From assembly GCF_901933205.1 (NCBI RefSeq), contig NC_044584.1, positions 13,619,001 through 13,683,000 of the forward strand: 64,000 nucleotides of DNA, in the 5' to 3' direction. The stretch is from Camarhynchus parvulus (lineage: Eukaryota > Chordata > Aves > Passeriformes > Thraupidae). The position numbers and the translations under genes are program-made. The notes under the pieces are model-generated. The model was not told the origin of the DNA and made no database searches. It saw nothing but the letters and a program-made list of their open reading frames with translations. Positions 36,201-49,114 of this stretch are shown here, in pieces (positions within the stretch are counted from its first letter, which is position 1; every line of letters starts with the position of its first letter).

Positions 36201-38590
36201 TGCTGTTTCCTGTGTTTTATTTTGACAATCTCAAATGACATAGCTAAAAGCCATCGTCATATCTGGGTCAGGATTTTCACATCTGATTATTGAATCTCTT
36301 GGGAAAACTATTTGCCTGCAATTGAAGAGAAATTAATGTATTAATTTCCATTAATATAGTATAATTGCTGGATTTTTGATCAATACCTAGCTACAATTCT
36401 TGTGGAAAGGGGCTCAGCTGCTCTACATGAACAAACAGGGGCTTTGCAGAGAACTTTCTACAGAGGCAACACAGGGAAATCATGTCACAACCTCATTCTC
36501 TCTTCTCCACCATTGGCCTTCTCTTCAAACCCACGACACTTAAGGCGTATTTGCACTCACAGACAATCTGGGGGATCAGAGCCCTCTTAAAAAAACCTCT
36601 GCTGGCTCCAGAAGCCTTGTAAAACTCCAACATGGCAACCAGGCTGCAAGTAAGCAAGGAGAAGTAGGAAAAAGTGACAAGTGTGGCTGTCCTGACTCCT
36701 TCCCCCTCAAAGAGCTGGAAGATACAGTGGGAGGGGAAGGCGATCACACCCTTACCCATAAATAAAAGTGTAGGATTTCCCTCCTTTTCCCAAGGTAAAA
36801 TTTATAAGGAAACTATTGTGGCACTTCCCAAAATTGCTGTTACACAAGTTGTGGCATCTGCCCTGTCCCTTCCATGTGGGAAGGAGCAAGCACAGACTTG
36901 CTGCAGCTGGATGACAGCAAAGGACAGAGGCAGGCAGACTTTATCACCCCGTGTCGTTACTGGCACGAGTAAGAACTTCTGTAGTACAGGAGGAGCTGGT
37001 TCTGAGCCAACCTACTCAGGCTCCCCAGCAGGCATCAGTCATTCTGATAATGGTCTAAATGCAGCCACCCAGTTACTGCTTGGCAAGCTTGAATCTCTGC
37101 CATGTGCACGCTGATAGAAGGAGTGCCAGGCACCAATGTCAGCTGAAAGATACTGCCAGTGGCTGGGGGAAAGCCAAACAGAGCAGGTGGGTGTGGTGTG
37201 AGCACACAAAGACACGTGTTGGGCCAATGAATATACTCAGGTAAGTGAGAACCAAAGCAGAGACTGCTGGACTGTTTGAAAGTAATGATGGAAATAGTTA
37301 CCATTGGGAAAGTGGTGCCTGTTCACTCGTTATGATGTTGCTATGTGAAATTTCCATGATTTTCCTTAAAATGGTGATTTGTTACACTTTGAAGTCCTTA
37401 CTTGGTAGGGCAAATGCATTTACTCACGGAAAGCGAAAAAATATCTCACTTCATCCAAGGAGCTGTATGGTAATTCCTTTAACCATTCACACATGGCAGA
37501 TCCTACTCCTCTTTCTAGCTGTAGCAGATAATTCTTTCCACTTCCCACATAAACGTTGCAGTGCCTTCAGTCTGTTCCTATAACTGAGTGGTTGATCCTC
37601 CAAGATGAAAAAAGCTCTGAAAAACCAGACTCAGCCATACTGTTCATGTTGTCCCCACCCTTTACCTTACTTTTACCTTTAAAAGTGTTAAAGGTAACTT
37701 GGAAGGACTTAGACCAAGCAGCTGGGACCCTCAACAGCCAGTAAAACCTTTCTTTGAGTTGCTCTAAATGAAAACTGCTAAAGCCTAGTAAGTAAAACCA
37801 GTTACAATCCATACTTTGCATTTCTGAAAGTGAATTTTTTCTCCATAATTTTATCTTCTTTTTTTTTTTTTTTTGGTGAGCCAGAAGCTAGAAAGCTGCT
37901 GGCTATATATTTTGCATGATAGAAACAATGCAGGCAGAGCATTTTTAAATAGCTCAAGAGTGTGGTGTCCCAGACAGCTGTGACAATCCAGCAGCTTCCC
38001 CCTCAACCTGGCCTTTCTCCATCCCCCTTCCAGGGCCATGGAATACAATGGTGGATCCTTTATAGTGGCTCTTGGACTTTTCTAGAGCCAACTTGTTATT
38101 TTAGGGGAAAAAAATCCAGTCATATTACAGTAAGGAGAAAAAATGGCTAAAAAAAACTCCAAGAAATGTGGGAACTGGTGCAAAGCAGTGCAGGAGCACG
38201 TGGCTGGGATGTGGCAGGTCCTGCTTGTTTACAAAATTTGCAAACCCATCATGCAGAACATCAATTAAAGACGAACTTCTCATTCCAGACCAGAGTCACT
38301 GGACAGCTATTGCAGGAGCCTGCTGTTGAGTTTGGCAGAATCAGACTGGAAATAAAATGCTGAACTGAAAGCACATACCCCATAGCTGAGAAAAATAATT
38401 TGGAGTCTCTAAATAATGTGACACATAGGATCCAAAAAATACGTAAAGTGACTGATTTTGCTAAGTCTGTCACAGAAAATGCCTTTCTGATATGAAAATC
38501 CTGAAGAAAAAGTTGAGTACAAATGTCCTATCTCTTAATTCTCTAGGAGGGATAAGTTAAAACTTTAAATAGGAAATTTAGATTTCATAG
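33256..38590. other. Intergenic, nothing coding
   Basis: No gene. The longest frame (36674-37114 plus, 146 codons) lacks any recognisable domain. Two short perfect inverted repeats lie side by side at 33830-33871. A run of sixteen T occurs at 37859-37874. Confidence 0.55.
33830..33871. repeat. Two adjacent short inverted repeats
   Basis: AACTGACT (33830-33837) faces AGTCAGTT (33841-33848) across GCA. Eight bases on, CCTCTAG (33856-33862, TG spacer) faces CTAGAGG (33865-33871). Both are perfect. The surroundings are AT-rich and information-rich. Confidence 0.6.
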
Positions 38591-38641
38591 CAAAAACCAA
38601 ACAACCCAAACCCCAACCAACAATCCCAAACTAAAACAAAA
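38591..38641 (-). repeat. A/C-only tract, G/T-rich on minus strand
   Basis: Fifty-one bases contain only A and C apart from two T. The minus strand carries several GG, GGG and GGGG runs in T, loosely like degenerate telomeric DNA but without a regular period. Confidence 0.6.
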
Positions 38642-38894
38642 TAGCTGTAATTAGGGCTGAATACTTATGGAGTAAAATGAAAGACTGCTGAAGAGAACAA
38701 ACACGTCACTGACTAATCAAAGAATATTTCAAATTAGGCAAAATTCTCATTGAATTTGCTGCAGAAAGTTGACAGTGACCACAAAACTGATTTTTAAAGA
38801 AATCTCAAAAAAAAAAAAAGAGTTCTTCCTAAAACATAAGAAATTTCTTTTGTGCAAAAAGTAATTGAGGGGCTGGAGGAAAAGCAGCCAGTTT

Positions 38895-38916
38895 TATTTG
38901 GGTAATTACCCAAATA
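38895..38916. repeat. 22-bp perfect palindrome
   Basis: TATTTGGGTAA is followed directly by its reverse complement, with no spacer. The centre is GTAATTAC, containing the homeodomain core TAATTA. Confidence 0.9.
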
Positions 38917-39651
38917 TTTGGTTTAATTTGTGATTTCATGGATAGGGTCACCAGATGTTAACTTTACACAAACCCTGCTCTTCTCAGGGGAGAGCTGCAG
39001 CTGAGTAAGAGCCCGAGTGTCTGATCCAAACACTATTGGCAAGGGAGAGAATGTTTCCAATGATCTGTGGAGGTCTAGATCTCAGAAGAGGAAGAAATAG
39101 CAGAGTCTTTTCTGAGTGCACAAAGAACCAAAGGCTCTTGGCCAACAGCAGGCACATGCAGGGACTACCACAAGGATTCCTTTGGATGACTGGTACGTAC
39201 ACATCATCACTGCTTCAAAGAAGGCATACAGGACAATACTGAGTTCTTGGAAAAATGGGAAGAGGAAGGAAAAAGGGAGGGGAAAAAACAACAGCAATTT
39301 TTAACTTACTGGAATCCAAAATTATTTCCACAGAAAATGTGGTTAGTTACTATAATTTGGAAAATTATTTTTGCAATCTGCCTGTTGGTGATTCCTTGAA
39401 ATGAAAGAGCAGGCTTTAGGCCAGTAGGCTTATTTTCTTGCACAGGAACTGTTAAGTCCTTTCATCTTGCTGCAGAATACTTTTTTAAAACTTTAACTTT
39501 CTCAGTGTTTGAATCATACATGAGGTAAGGGAGTAGCTCTGTGAGAGGAACCCCTCAGGGCACTAGTTAGTTTCTCCCTGGAGGATGTTCTTGCCTCTCA
39601 GGGAAGGAGCAGGGGCTGTGGGTGCTGAGCCTGCTGTGCTTTGGTTACTCC

Positions 39652-39680
39652 TCATTAAATCCACAGCATGGATTTAATGA
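39652..39680. repeat. 12-bp perfect stem, 5-base loop
   Basis: TCATTAAATCCA (39652-39663) faces TGGATTTAATGA (39669-39680) across CAGCA. No mismatches. It is too short for a microRNA precursor. Confidence 0.9.
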
Positions 39681-42317
39681 AGGTTAGAGGGAGAACAAAA
39701 GGGGCCATAAACCAACTGTTCTGCTACAACACGGTCTCACCTCAACCCAGTGCAACAGAATCAACCCTTGACAGGGCTGGGGCAGGACAAATTAACTTTT
39801 TCACTGTTCACTGACTAGCAAAGTGCTTCTGTGCCACAGAGATCCCTATCACGATCATGTGTCTCTGCCTGTAGCAGAACTTGGCACACCTGTGCTTTCT
39901 GGAGGTGCTTCAGATGCAGCAGGCACAGCACCAAAGAACTCAGCTGTCCTGGGAAACACTGAGGGAATACACAACAGGGATTTTTTTGTTCCCACACATT
40001 CATAAAAACACCAGCTCAATCTGCACTAGAAGCAAATCTGAAATGAAAGAGGATATTATGGTGTACATCAACAAAATGTTCCCAGGCATAGTTCTGGAGA
40101 AATGATTACTCAGCTAGTAAAAGTATTTTAACTAGATTTGCACAGCTCTTGTCATATATGCTCAAACACGTTTGCAGAGATGCATTCAATGTGGCACACA
40201 CACATTGATGTCACATGCTCTCTGCACACTTGAATTGTCCTGACAGTACTGTAGCAGCAAAGGCTGCTAAAACAGTTGTTTTTAACAGAGGTACAGGAGG
40301 TCAGCTCAGCAGGAGAAGTGACTGTAACTTTCAGTAAAGTGCCCGTTTAGTGAACCGAGTCTGGCATTCATTGTGCTTTTGTAGTTCAAAGGGAGCATCT
40401 CTCTACACGTTTGGCTTTTAACACCATCCCTCCATGTGATTAAAGAAAGCCACAAGAAAGAGGTTTCTACATTATTATCTCTTCCTGGAAAACAAACCTG
40501 TCTGTTTCCCCGAAGTTTGCTGGTACAGAATTATGCAGCTTTAAAGGCAGCCAGACATTTTGGCTGCCCATCCACTGGCTTTCCTTGCAGCTGTCATTAT
40601 CTCTGTTTTACTTTACTTGAAGTTAACAACCCCTCGCTCCCTTTCCTCCTCGGTTTCAGTAACTCTTCAAAATGAAAATCAATAGTGCTCCTTTTACTCC
40701 AAAGTACAGCCTTTCAGATCATCACGTCATATCGTGCAGCAGCTGCTTGGAGCCTGAGTGGCAGAAATAGCCCTTGGATGAAGGGTTTCCAGTAAAGAAG
40801 CTGCCTTTTTCTAGCATTTCACTCTTAGCCTTTTACATTGGTTTAGAGCAACTTTGGGTTTTTATCAAGGGATTCAAGTGACATGTTAGTGGCATGGCTA
40901 AGACAACTCAGAAAGCTTTTAAAAAGTATTTCATCTAAGAGATACTAAATAAACAAAGATCTGAGTCAGTGGATTACATTCCTGTCAAATGGTCATTGAA
41001 TTAAAACAAAATTACCTCAAACCTCTCATTAACAGAAGAACTGCATGTGTAATTTAAGTTTCTGTTTTGCTTTTAACAGGATTGTAAATAGATTAGAGTA
41101 ATTCTACTCCTTTTTAAGAAAGTTGTCCTTATGACATACATGAAAGGCCTCAGGAAACCCCCCTCCCTCTTCCTCTAGAAGCGTCAGGTTTGTGAGGAAG
41201 AGATGGTATTGCAAAAGTCTGAACATAATGTCACAAATTTTCCCAGCAGACAGGGCCAGACCCTGGCCCCCTGAGGACCCAGGGTGGTCTCCCTGGTGCT
41301 GCTGTCAGATGGGTGGCCTGGTCCCTCCCTGGAAGGGAACAGCACAGACTGAAAGAGCTGAGCACTGAAAGCAAATGTGCTACAGCTGACAGTTCTCATA
41401 ATCCAAGTTATTTGAAATACCAGATCACTTCAGAGACAAGCCAGATTTCTGTCAGCACTGTGGAGAAGCTGATTTCTATAAACTTCTGAAGGAGTTCACA
41501 GTATAAGTGACACATGGAAAAGCTGAAAGTGGCATTTCTGAGAAACACAGTGACAGGGTTGTGGGCAAAGGACTGCAGCAAGGCAAATTTTTGCATTTGT
41601 TTTATCTTGGGTCTTTTTTTAAAAGAAAGTTGGGAATATTATACATATATATATACACATTACAAATGGAGATGACTTTGTGGGGAATTGTGGTACCATA
41701 ATATAAATGCAACTAGTTGCCCCTCTACTTTGTCCTTGTAAGATACACATGGGCAAAACTGTCCCTTTGACCTGTCCATGGCACAGAAGTCACCCTGCTA
41801 AATAGTTCTCTTTTCCCCTACCATCAGCTAGTGTGGCTGTTGCCTTATTTTTCATTTGCCTTGTCTGTTGTAATCAGAGTGAACTCTCAAGAGTTCAAAC
41901 AATAGCAGCTAAAGACAGATGTTTTAGTCTTCAAAAAGATCCAAAACTTTCCTTTAAGGGACTCATCTCTTTTAGTAAGAATAACTGAATGCAACACTGC
42001 CACAACATAATTTATGATTAAGCTATTTTTGGTTAAAGATTTCTAAGAAGAAATTGTTATAACTTTCCTTTTCCCTCAGAGTCTTCTGTTGTTGTGTAGA
42101 GGAAACTTGGGTTTATAAGCAGAGAGCTAGAAAAACAAAGAGCAAAACCAATCAAAATTTACAAGTGTGCCGTTTGGCTAAGAGGCCACCTTGTGACAGT
42201 CACCACAAAATCTTCAGCATCACTCCCAGGCTAAAAAATGTTCTCATTGAAGAACATGTTCTGTAAAGAGTCCTGAACACTACTTTATTTACAAGGAGGA
42301 TCCCAAACCCCAGTGAA

Positions 42318-42343
42318 AATGCCCCAGTCCATACTGGGGCATT
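42318..42343. repeat. 11-bp perfect stem, 4-base loop
   Basis: AATGCCCCAGT (42318-42328) faces ACTGGGGCATT (42333-42343) across CCAT. It is GC-rich in the stem and would be stable as RNA or as extruded DNA. Confidence 0.9.
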
Positions 42344-45300
42344 GCAGGATGTCACATAATTTCAACAAAACCAAGGCCTGGTGAGAACTTGATTGCAGAT
42401 TTAGACATGGGTGTCTCTCTCTAGGGTTGGTAAATAAGGGAAAAATACATATCAGTCTTGGTCAGAGAATGGGCATCCTTTTCCTTCTGGAGACAGTTGC
42501 ATCCTACAGGAACACGGAGCTGAGGGTGTGTGCAAGCTTTGCTGCAGCTGCATAGTGACCTCTTTATAACCTTCTTTGTGCCTGCATGAAGGACCAGTCA
42601 GCAGCTGGGTTACTCAGCTTGGATTTTAAGATTTTTTTCTTTTACATAACCCCAGACAGGTTTTCCCCATTCCAGAGAACTGCAGCTAGTTTTGTCCCAA
42701 CTCCCTCCTCCTCACAGCCCCTTCCTGTGCAAGCACACACCCTCATCATGATGGCACTATCAAACAGCAGCACCTATCACTACATGGACTGCATTTGCTT
42801 CCTTCCCTCCCTCCCTGTGGCAGGCACAAGAACCCTGGATCTCTCTCTCTCTCCCTTATTATGGTGCTGCCTGGCTGCCCAGGTAATACCTGGCATTTTA
42901 CTGGGTTTGCAGTGTCTTCTATAGGAAGAAATGACAGAACAGAAGCAAGTCCTGCAGGCTAAAGTTGACTCACAAGTGCCTTGGCTATTGTAGTAATGTT
43001 TCCCTAAATCCAGAGAAATGAGGCTGAATTCTGGATGGGGTGTCCAGGGAGAGCACAGACACTTCATCTTTGTCAAGCAGATGGGAGAAGGCTCAGGGTT
43101 GAAAACAAGAGAAAAAAAGAGCAAATTTTTCTTTAGCCTACAGACAGGCTGGTTGTATGATCTGAGATCAGAAATACACATAAAGGTAGAGACAGATGTG
43201 GCAGTAAGTGACTTGTTGGGTGTCTGTTCATTCAAACCAGAATTACTCTACAGTGCCCACAATCCATTAGAGACAGAGTGCCTTAATCGAAAATAATCTG
43301 GTGAGAGAATTATTTAGCCCAGGGATGTGTGTGGATGATGAGCAGGAGTTCCAGGTTCCAAAATAGCCCCATTAAAGCTCAGCAAACTAAGGAAGAATCT
43401 CTCTGATGATTTCTGCCAAATGCAGGACTCCGAAGCCACTCATCTGGCAGCCTTCCAGAACTGATGTTCACTGAGAGTAATGATTCATCCTTACACTGTT
43501 CTTCCTCAAAATACAGGGGAATTTTGAAGCATATCCAGACATGTGAAATTTTTCTTTAAGCAATAATCTCATTGCAAAGTATTTATATACTGAGAATTCC
43601 CCCCTACTTCTGGAGGTAACTGCAACATAGAAAGTAACAAAATGCATCCCAGCATTCTGCATCCCAGTCTGACTGGGGCAGAGCTGAAATGCTTCTTGTT
43701 GAAAATTTGTAAGATATAGATTCTAAGATGAATCAGGACTTAATTCCAGCTATTTTCAGCCCACATCCAAAATTCATGCCCCACTGAATGCCATCCAGTG
43801 TTTGAAAGAGAAGCATTTTGAGTAAGTGCCACCTTCACCAATGTTACAAAAGTACTTTATTTTTGACTCACATTTTACTTTCCTCCTATATTCAAATTCC
43901 CTGTTCTAATCACCATTTCCAGTGAACCCTTATCCATTTCTGGAGATCTATACTTTTTACTAGTTGGAGAGAAGAAACACTGGACTTAAACACCAGAATT
44001 ACTCAGTAATGAAACAAGAGTTTGCTTTATGACCAAAAAAAGCTAGACTGGAAAAAATGTATCCTCTGTGGAACTGACTCAGTGTGATGGAAAGTGGCAG
44101 ACATACTATTGATAGTATTGTTCTTCTCAGGTCATCCCCTGACAGGCTTCTTCAGTGCTGCAGTACAAATTACAGGAATTGGCCACAGCCAGACCCACAA
44201 TCCACATCTTAGCAGCAATAACAAGGTTCAAAGGTGGATTACACATATGTTGATTATGGGAAGAAGGAAATAGATTCATTATTAGAGAACAGAGCATTTT
44301 ATACAAGCTCTGTTACCAGGAATATTCAGAAATGTATTGCTGCAATGTCCCCCTGAGAACTCATGTCACTCACCTGTTCTGGAACAGGAAGTGAATGACC
44401 TCAGATTTTACCTCATCACACATGGGGACATCCTGTCCCCATGCAAGTCCTTCAGCCAGGTGGGCACTCACAGCACCCACATCCATTCAGCCACAGCACT
44501 CTGCTGACATGCCTGGGGGTGGTGCCAGTTCTGGCTGGCTGCTCATTCAGATGGGCATCCCCCAGCTGGGGCTTGAAACTCCCCTTGACTACAGAGCCCT
44601 TCCTGTCCTGAACAAATACTCCTGCTGTAGTAAACATGAACCAACAATCAGGATGAATGCCATGGAGGGGATATTAAACAGCAATAGAGGAGTTGGCAAA
44701 GAATTCAACATCACCAAAGGAAAATATAATTTTATATCACTGAGCTTAACTAGCTCAGGAAAATATCCCAGAATAGTCCTTATTTGGTAGTTAAAATTAT
44801 TGGGAAAAGAAGCAGGAAGTATGCTGGAGAGAAGGGGAAATCCTGCTGCTATACCATGAGAAGCTGAACACAATTTCTATTTTCACTCTAGGCTGCACCG
44901 TGCCACTCACTCCTACTGACAAAAACCCCACACCTTCACTTAGTATCAAGATCACATTGAGTAGAAAACCTGCACAAAGTCTAGCTTTGGTAAATCACAA
45001 AATGAAAACACTCACATGGGTAAATACTCCAATTCAGTTTCCTGAGTCTGTTTAATATAGGTGGATATTTAAACTTCTATCTGACAAATCTCAATTTCTT
45101 AGATTATTTATACTTCCTTTGGAAAAAGCTATATTTATAACAGCTTTTTATAGAACACAGTCAATGAAACTAATGTACAGTACTTTTAGTGAACTTATAT
45201 CTAAAAGGACACCACTTTAATATTTTAAGTGCAGCAGAAATACACACAGGTTGAGAGAAATGAAAAAGAAATGTTTGAAGAGAAAAAAGGGAAGGTGTGA

Positions 45301-46826
45301 GATTGGAGTGTCTCAGTGAACCCCAGAGCAAAAGGCTAGAGGGGGCTGAAAGAGAATATCAACCCTGTATGGTCAAAACAGGGGCAAGAAGGAAATAAGA
45401 AAGAAGGTGCAGAAAAAATTAAAGTCCATGGATAAGGAAGAAGTGTCTTACAGCAACACAGCCATTGGAAAGCTCTTACCTCTAGTTTACTTTGGCACCT
45501 TTACTAGATGTGGTTTGATCTGAGATGGGATGAAATCCTACACTGATGCAAGTAAAATGTACCATCTATGAACCATGCAGGGATTCCCTTTCTACATATA
45601 TTTTAGTATAAACATGTTATTATTTTATTATTCTAAAAATGTGCTTTATATGTTTTAGTATAAAAGAAAAATGTACACTGCAGAGTCCTGGAAGAGGATT
45701 AACAAAACAATTCTGTCACTGGGGCCCAAACTTAAAAGGGCACAGGCACTTGAGCTGCCTTAAACTTCAGCTGGGTATTAGGTAAGTGACATATAAAAGA
45801 TTTTGGTGGAGAAAATATATCAGAGTGTAGTTAAATGGAATTTCTGGAATGCTATATTGGGTTGCTGTGAACTCTACCAGAAGAAATGTGTATACCTGTT
45901 AGCAGGATTTTAAAGTACAATTTCACCCAGCAGCCTGCTGAGGTTGACTCTGTGGCATCTGCTGAACATGTCCAGTTAAGCAAGACACTGCCAAGAATCA
46001 TAGAGCTGCAAAACATTTTCTTCTCCTTTTAGACACTTCTCTTTTCAAGAACCAACCTTCAAAATTGTGTGTGGAGAGGTGGTTCTGAGCTGCAGCTCTA
46101 AGCATAAAACACATTTTGACACAAGTTTGATCACATGTTAGAGGTGACACATGGCTCCAAATCCAGCTCCTAAACTGCTGCTGGGGACAGCAGAACACAG
46201 CAGAGCTTGTGAGCAAGAGCAAACCGTGAACGGCTCCCACAGCAGCTGTGGCTGGCTCAGCTCCTGGCCTCACTGCAGTGCCCACTGCTTCAAGCTCAGG
46301 CTGCAGGGACTGCAACACTGCCTCCAGCCCTTCTGCTGCCAGAACCAGCAGCAATAAACACAGGCAGCAGCTTGTGTGGTGAGGGCAATCCTGTGTGAGA
46401 CAGCAGTGCCAGATCTCCAGAGGCAAGGTGCTAAGGACCAGTGTTTTAGGCTAAAACTAATGACACCAGCAAACAACCCACTGTCTATAAAGCTTATACT
46501 CTTTTGTTGATATTAGGTATGGAAAGCAGGCTTTAGACCTCCCACAGTGAAGATCAAAGTTGTTTTGAAAGGGTTCACGTATCCCAGGATCTTAAGTCTT
46601 ACCCTCAAGCCAAACCACTCCTTTAATAACAAGACTGTCAGCTGGCAAAGGGCAGCTCAGAGATTTGGTTGTGGGTGAAAAGAGAAAGACTTTAGCACAA
46701 ACTTGTCATTCATTTGGGACACTTTTTCCTCTTCATCTTCCTGCTCTCAGTTTTGTCTCTTAACAGCTCTGAATCTCTTACCTGTGTTAGGCTTATTCCA
46801 GGCCCAGCACAGCAATAGACCACAAT

Positions 46827-46851
46827 CCCCCCTGTCCCCCCCTGTGGGGGG
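46827..46851. repeat. C6-TGT-C7-TGT-G6 hairpin tract
   Basis: Two C runs and one G run are separated by TGT. The second C run can pair with the G run to make a short GC-only stem with a three-base loop. Confidence 0.7.
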
Positions 46852-48664
46852 AAAAACAGCAAGGAAACACAAAGCCATCTGAATTGCCTCAAAGATAAAA
46901 GTATATCAAAAGTCTGTCTACATTAAAAATACATTAAGTTCTTGTCTTCTAAGTCTTTGAATTTGAGCCTTATGAACTTTATGAGGTGACGATTGAGAAA
47001 GACAATTGTGCAGGAACCAAGAGTCGAAGCACAAACTGTGCTAAAAGGTCTGCCACTACAAATGAATTTCCACATGAACTTTTGGTCTAATCAAGCCTAG
47101 TTTTACACTGCTAACATTACTTGGTCAGAATACGCCCCAATATGAAGTTCACTTCCATTCCAGTAGGAATTACCTTAAGGCACCTCCAACTCAGTTCATT
47201 TCTAATCATCTGATGCTGCTAGACTCCATTATAACCCTACAATCAAGAACAAGGACTTCTGCCTTTAGAGAGATAATGGTCTCTATTCTAGTACAAGAGG
47301 CAGAAACCAAAAGGAGTTACAGCTTCATACTTCTTGTAAATACCTCCTCTTATTCAAGCATGCTTCTGCCTGAGAGCAGCTTTTTCCTTTTAACTTTTGG
47401 TACCAATTTGTTCCAACTACAAAGCAAGGGCTTTATACTTGCAGAATTAAAGATAGATACAATCTTTAGAAAAAACCCCACATTTCTTTTCCCACATCCT
47501 GGGCAGCTGCAAGATCCTTTGCATGTTATTAATGACCTTTCTATGTACTTCAGACTCAATCACTCTGGGAGAATACTTTGCTTTAACTGTTTACCTGAAC
47601 CCCAAAATTTTTTTAATGCTTCTTACTCCTGTGTTCCCCTCCTGTGTCAGGGACTGTCATTCAAAGAACATTTTCTTTACTGCCTGCAGGGCTGTGTATC
47701 TGCATCAGTGTGGAATGGATCTTTCTCTTAATGATTTATGGTATCAATTCAAAGCTATTTTCACATTTACAACAGCATTTCATACATCCTCTTTCAAAGA
47801 GATCCAGGAACAAAAAAAGCACAGGGTTGTCACCAGCTGTCCAAGTGGGACAGATCTTGCAGGGCATAAGTGCCTTTGAGGCACATGAAGCAGGGTCTGA
47901 CTACAGGAAACACAGATTGTTCCCAAGTTACACAGAGCTCAGCTGATGTTAACAAGAATTTCAACCAAATGAGCACATTTTGTGCAGGCAACAGCAGCTC
48001 ACTAGATATTAGAGCACTCTGAATAGATAAGGTAAAAGATACCATATGCAGTGCGTGCTATATGATTTAGCCAAATGTCTTGCAAGAAAATGTTGATGTA
48101 TTCTATTCCAGGAATGTTTCCTGGGAAAACCAGCTGTTGATTCAGGACAGAAGATTTCAAGGCTGCCTCCATATGCCAGCTGCAGCTTTTCAAGTAGCAC
48201 TGAGTTACATAATTCAACTTATATTCATAGTTAGTATGTTTTCTCATAATTTAATGGGAAAGAGGAAAGGCATCTATCAGTATGAGCAGAGTAAATTACA
48301 CAAGCAGGACTAACTATTGATGTTTAAAACTGGACTCATAAGCTCAAATATAACTGGAGAAAGGACTAACAGACACAGCCTGTCCTGATGCTCACTCCCA
48401 GATGATACATGGGAAACTCAGTCACTTTGCTACCTCAGATTTAGGCTGGTTTCAGACTATATCCTCTTCTTTCATACATATTTTTAGTTCTTGTAACTGT
48501 CAAAAATCTGAGGATATAGAAAACATCTCTTGCATCAGCTTTTCCTTTAGCTCCGATACAAAGAACTGCTAGTCAACTGAGCTAGAAATTGTGTTGGTTC
48601 TGACTAGTTAGATGGTATGTGTTTTCAATTTGTGCTGAAAATAGTGTTCATAATTCAGGGATGT

Positions 48665-49114
48665 TTTTGTTATTGCCAAGCAGTGCTTACACACAGCCAA
48701 GGCCTTTTCTGCTCCTTACCCCACCCAAGCAGCCAGGAGGCTGTGGGTGTGCAGGAACTTGTGGGGGACACAGCCAGGGCAGCTGACCCCAGCTGACCCA
48801 CAGGATAGCCCAGACCATATGAGTGTTATGCTCAGCACATAAATCTAGAGAAGAAAAAAGGGGGGATGTTCAGAATGACAGCATTTTCTTCCCAAGTGAC
48901 TGGCATGACAGAGCCCTGCTTTCCTGGGATGGCTGAACATCCACCTGCCCATGGCAAGTGGTGAATTAATCCCTTTGTTTCCGCACGGGGCTTTTGCATT
49001 TCCCATTAAACTGTCTTTATCTCAACCCACAGGTTTTCTCACTTTTACTCTTCTAACTCCCTCCCACTGTGAGAGAGTGAGCGAGGGCTATGTGGGGCTC
49101 AGCTGCCAACGACA
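48665..49114 (+). mobile_element. Avian endogenous retrovirus LTR (solo or partial)
   Basis: The stretch follows the plan of a widespread bird ERV LTR family. The U3 begins with CACACAGCCAAGGCCTTTTC and later has CAGCTGACCCCAGCTGACC. A TATA-like ACATAAATC lies near 48840, then CTTTCCTGGGATGGCTGAACA. The R/U5 part has ATTAAACTGTCTTTATCTC (polyA signal ATTAAA) and GTTTTCTCACTTTTACTC. It ends at GCCAACGACA, where part of U5 seems deleted. No gag, pol or env frame lies next to it, so it is probably a solo LTR. The family identification is from memory of bird LTRs; the 5' edge is approximate. Confidence 0.75.

Larger units (their letters stand above)
38917..48664. other. Intergenic, nothing coding
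   Basis: No gene is supported. Frames of 112-151 codons (42780-43235 minus, 44395-44790 plus, 45998-46426 minus) have no domain signature. Minor repeats: a TA-rich run at 41639-41660, (CT)n at 42841-42853, and the inverted repeats listed separately. The segment at 40430-41110 is complex, with E-box and CRE-like words, and could be a conserved element. Confidence 0.55.

Noticed and set aside
36674..37114. 146-codon open frame
   Set aside because: No family similarity that I can recognise; the context is intergenic.
42318..42343. MicroRNA precursor
   Set aside because: The stem is only 11 base pairs and does not extend; a precursor needs a much longer stem.
47213..47731. 172-codon open frame
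   Set aside because: No family features; neighbouring overlapping frames are equally open, which suggests a stop-poor stretch rather than a gene.
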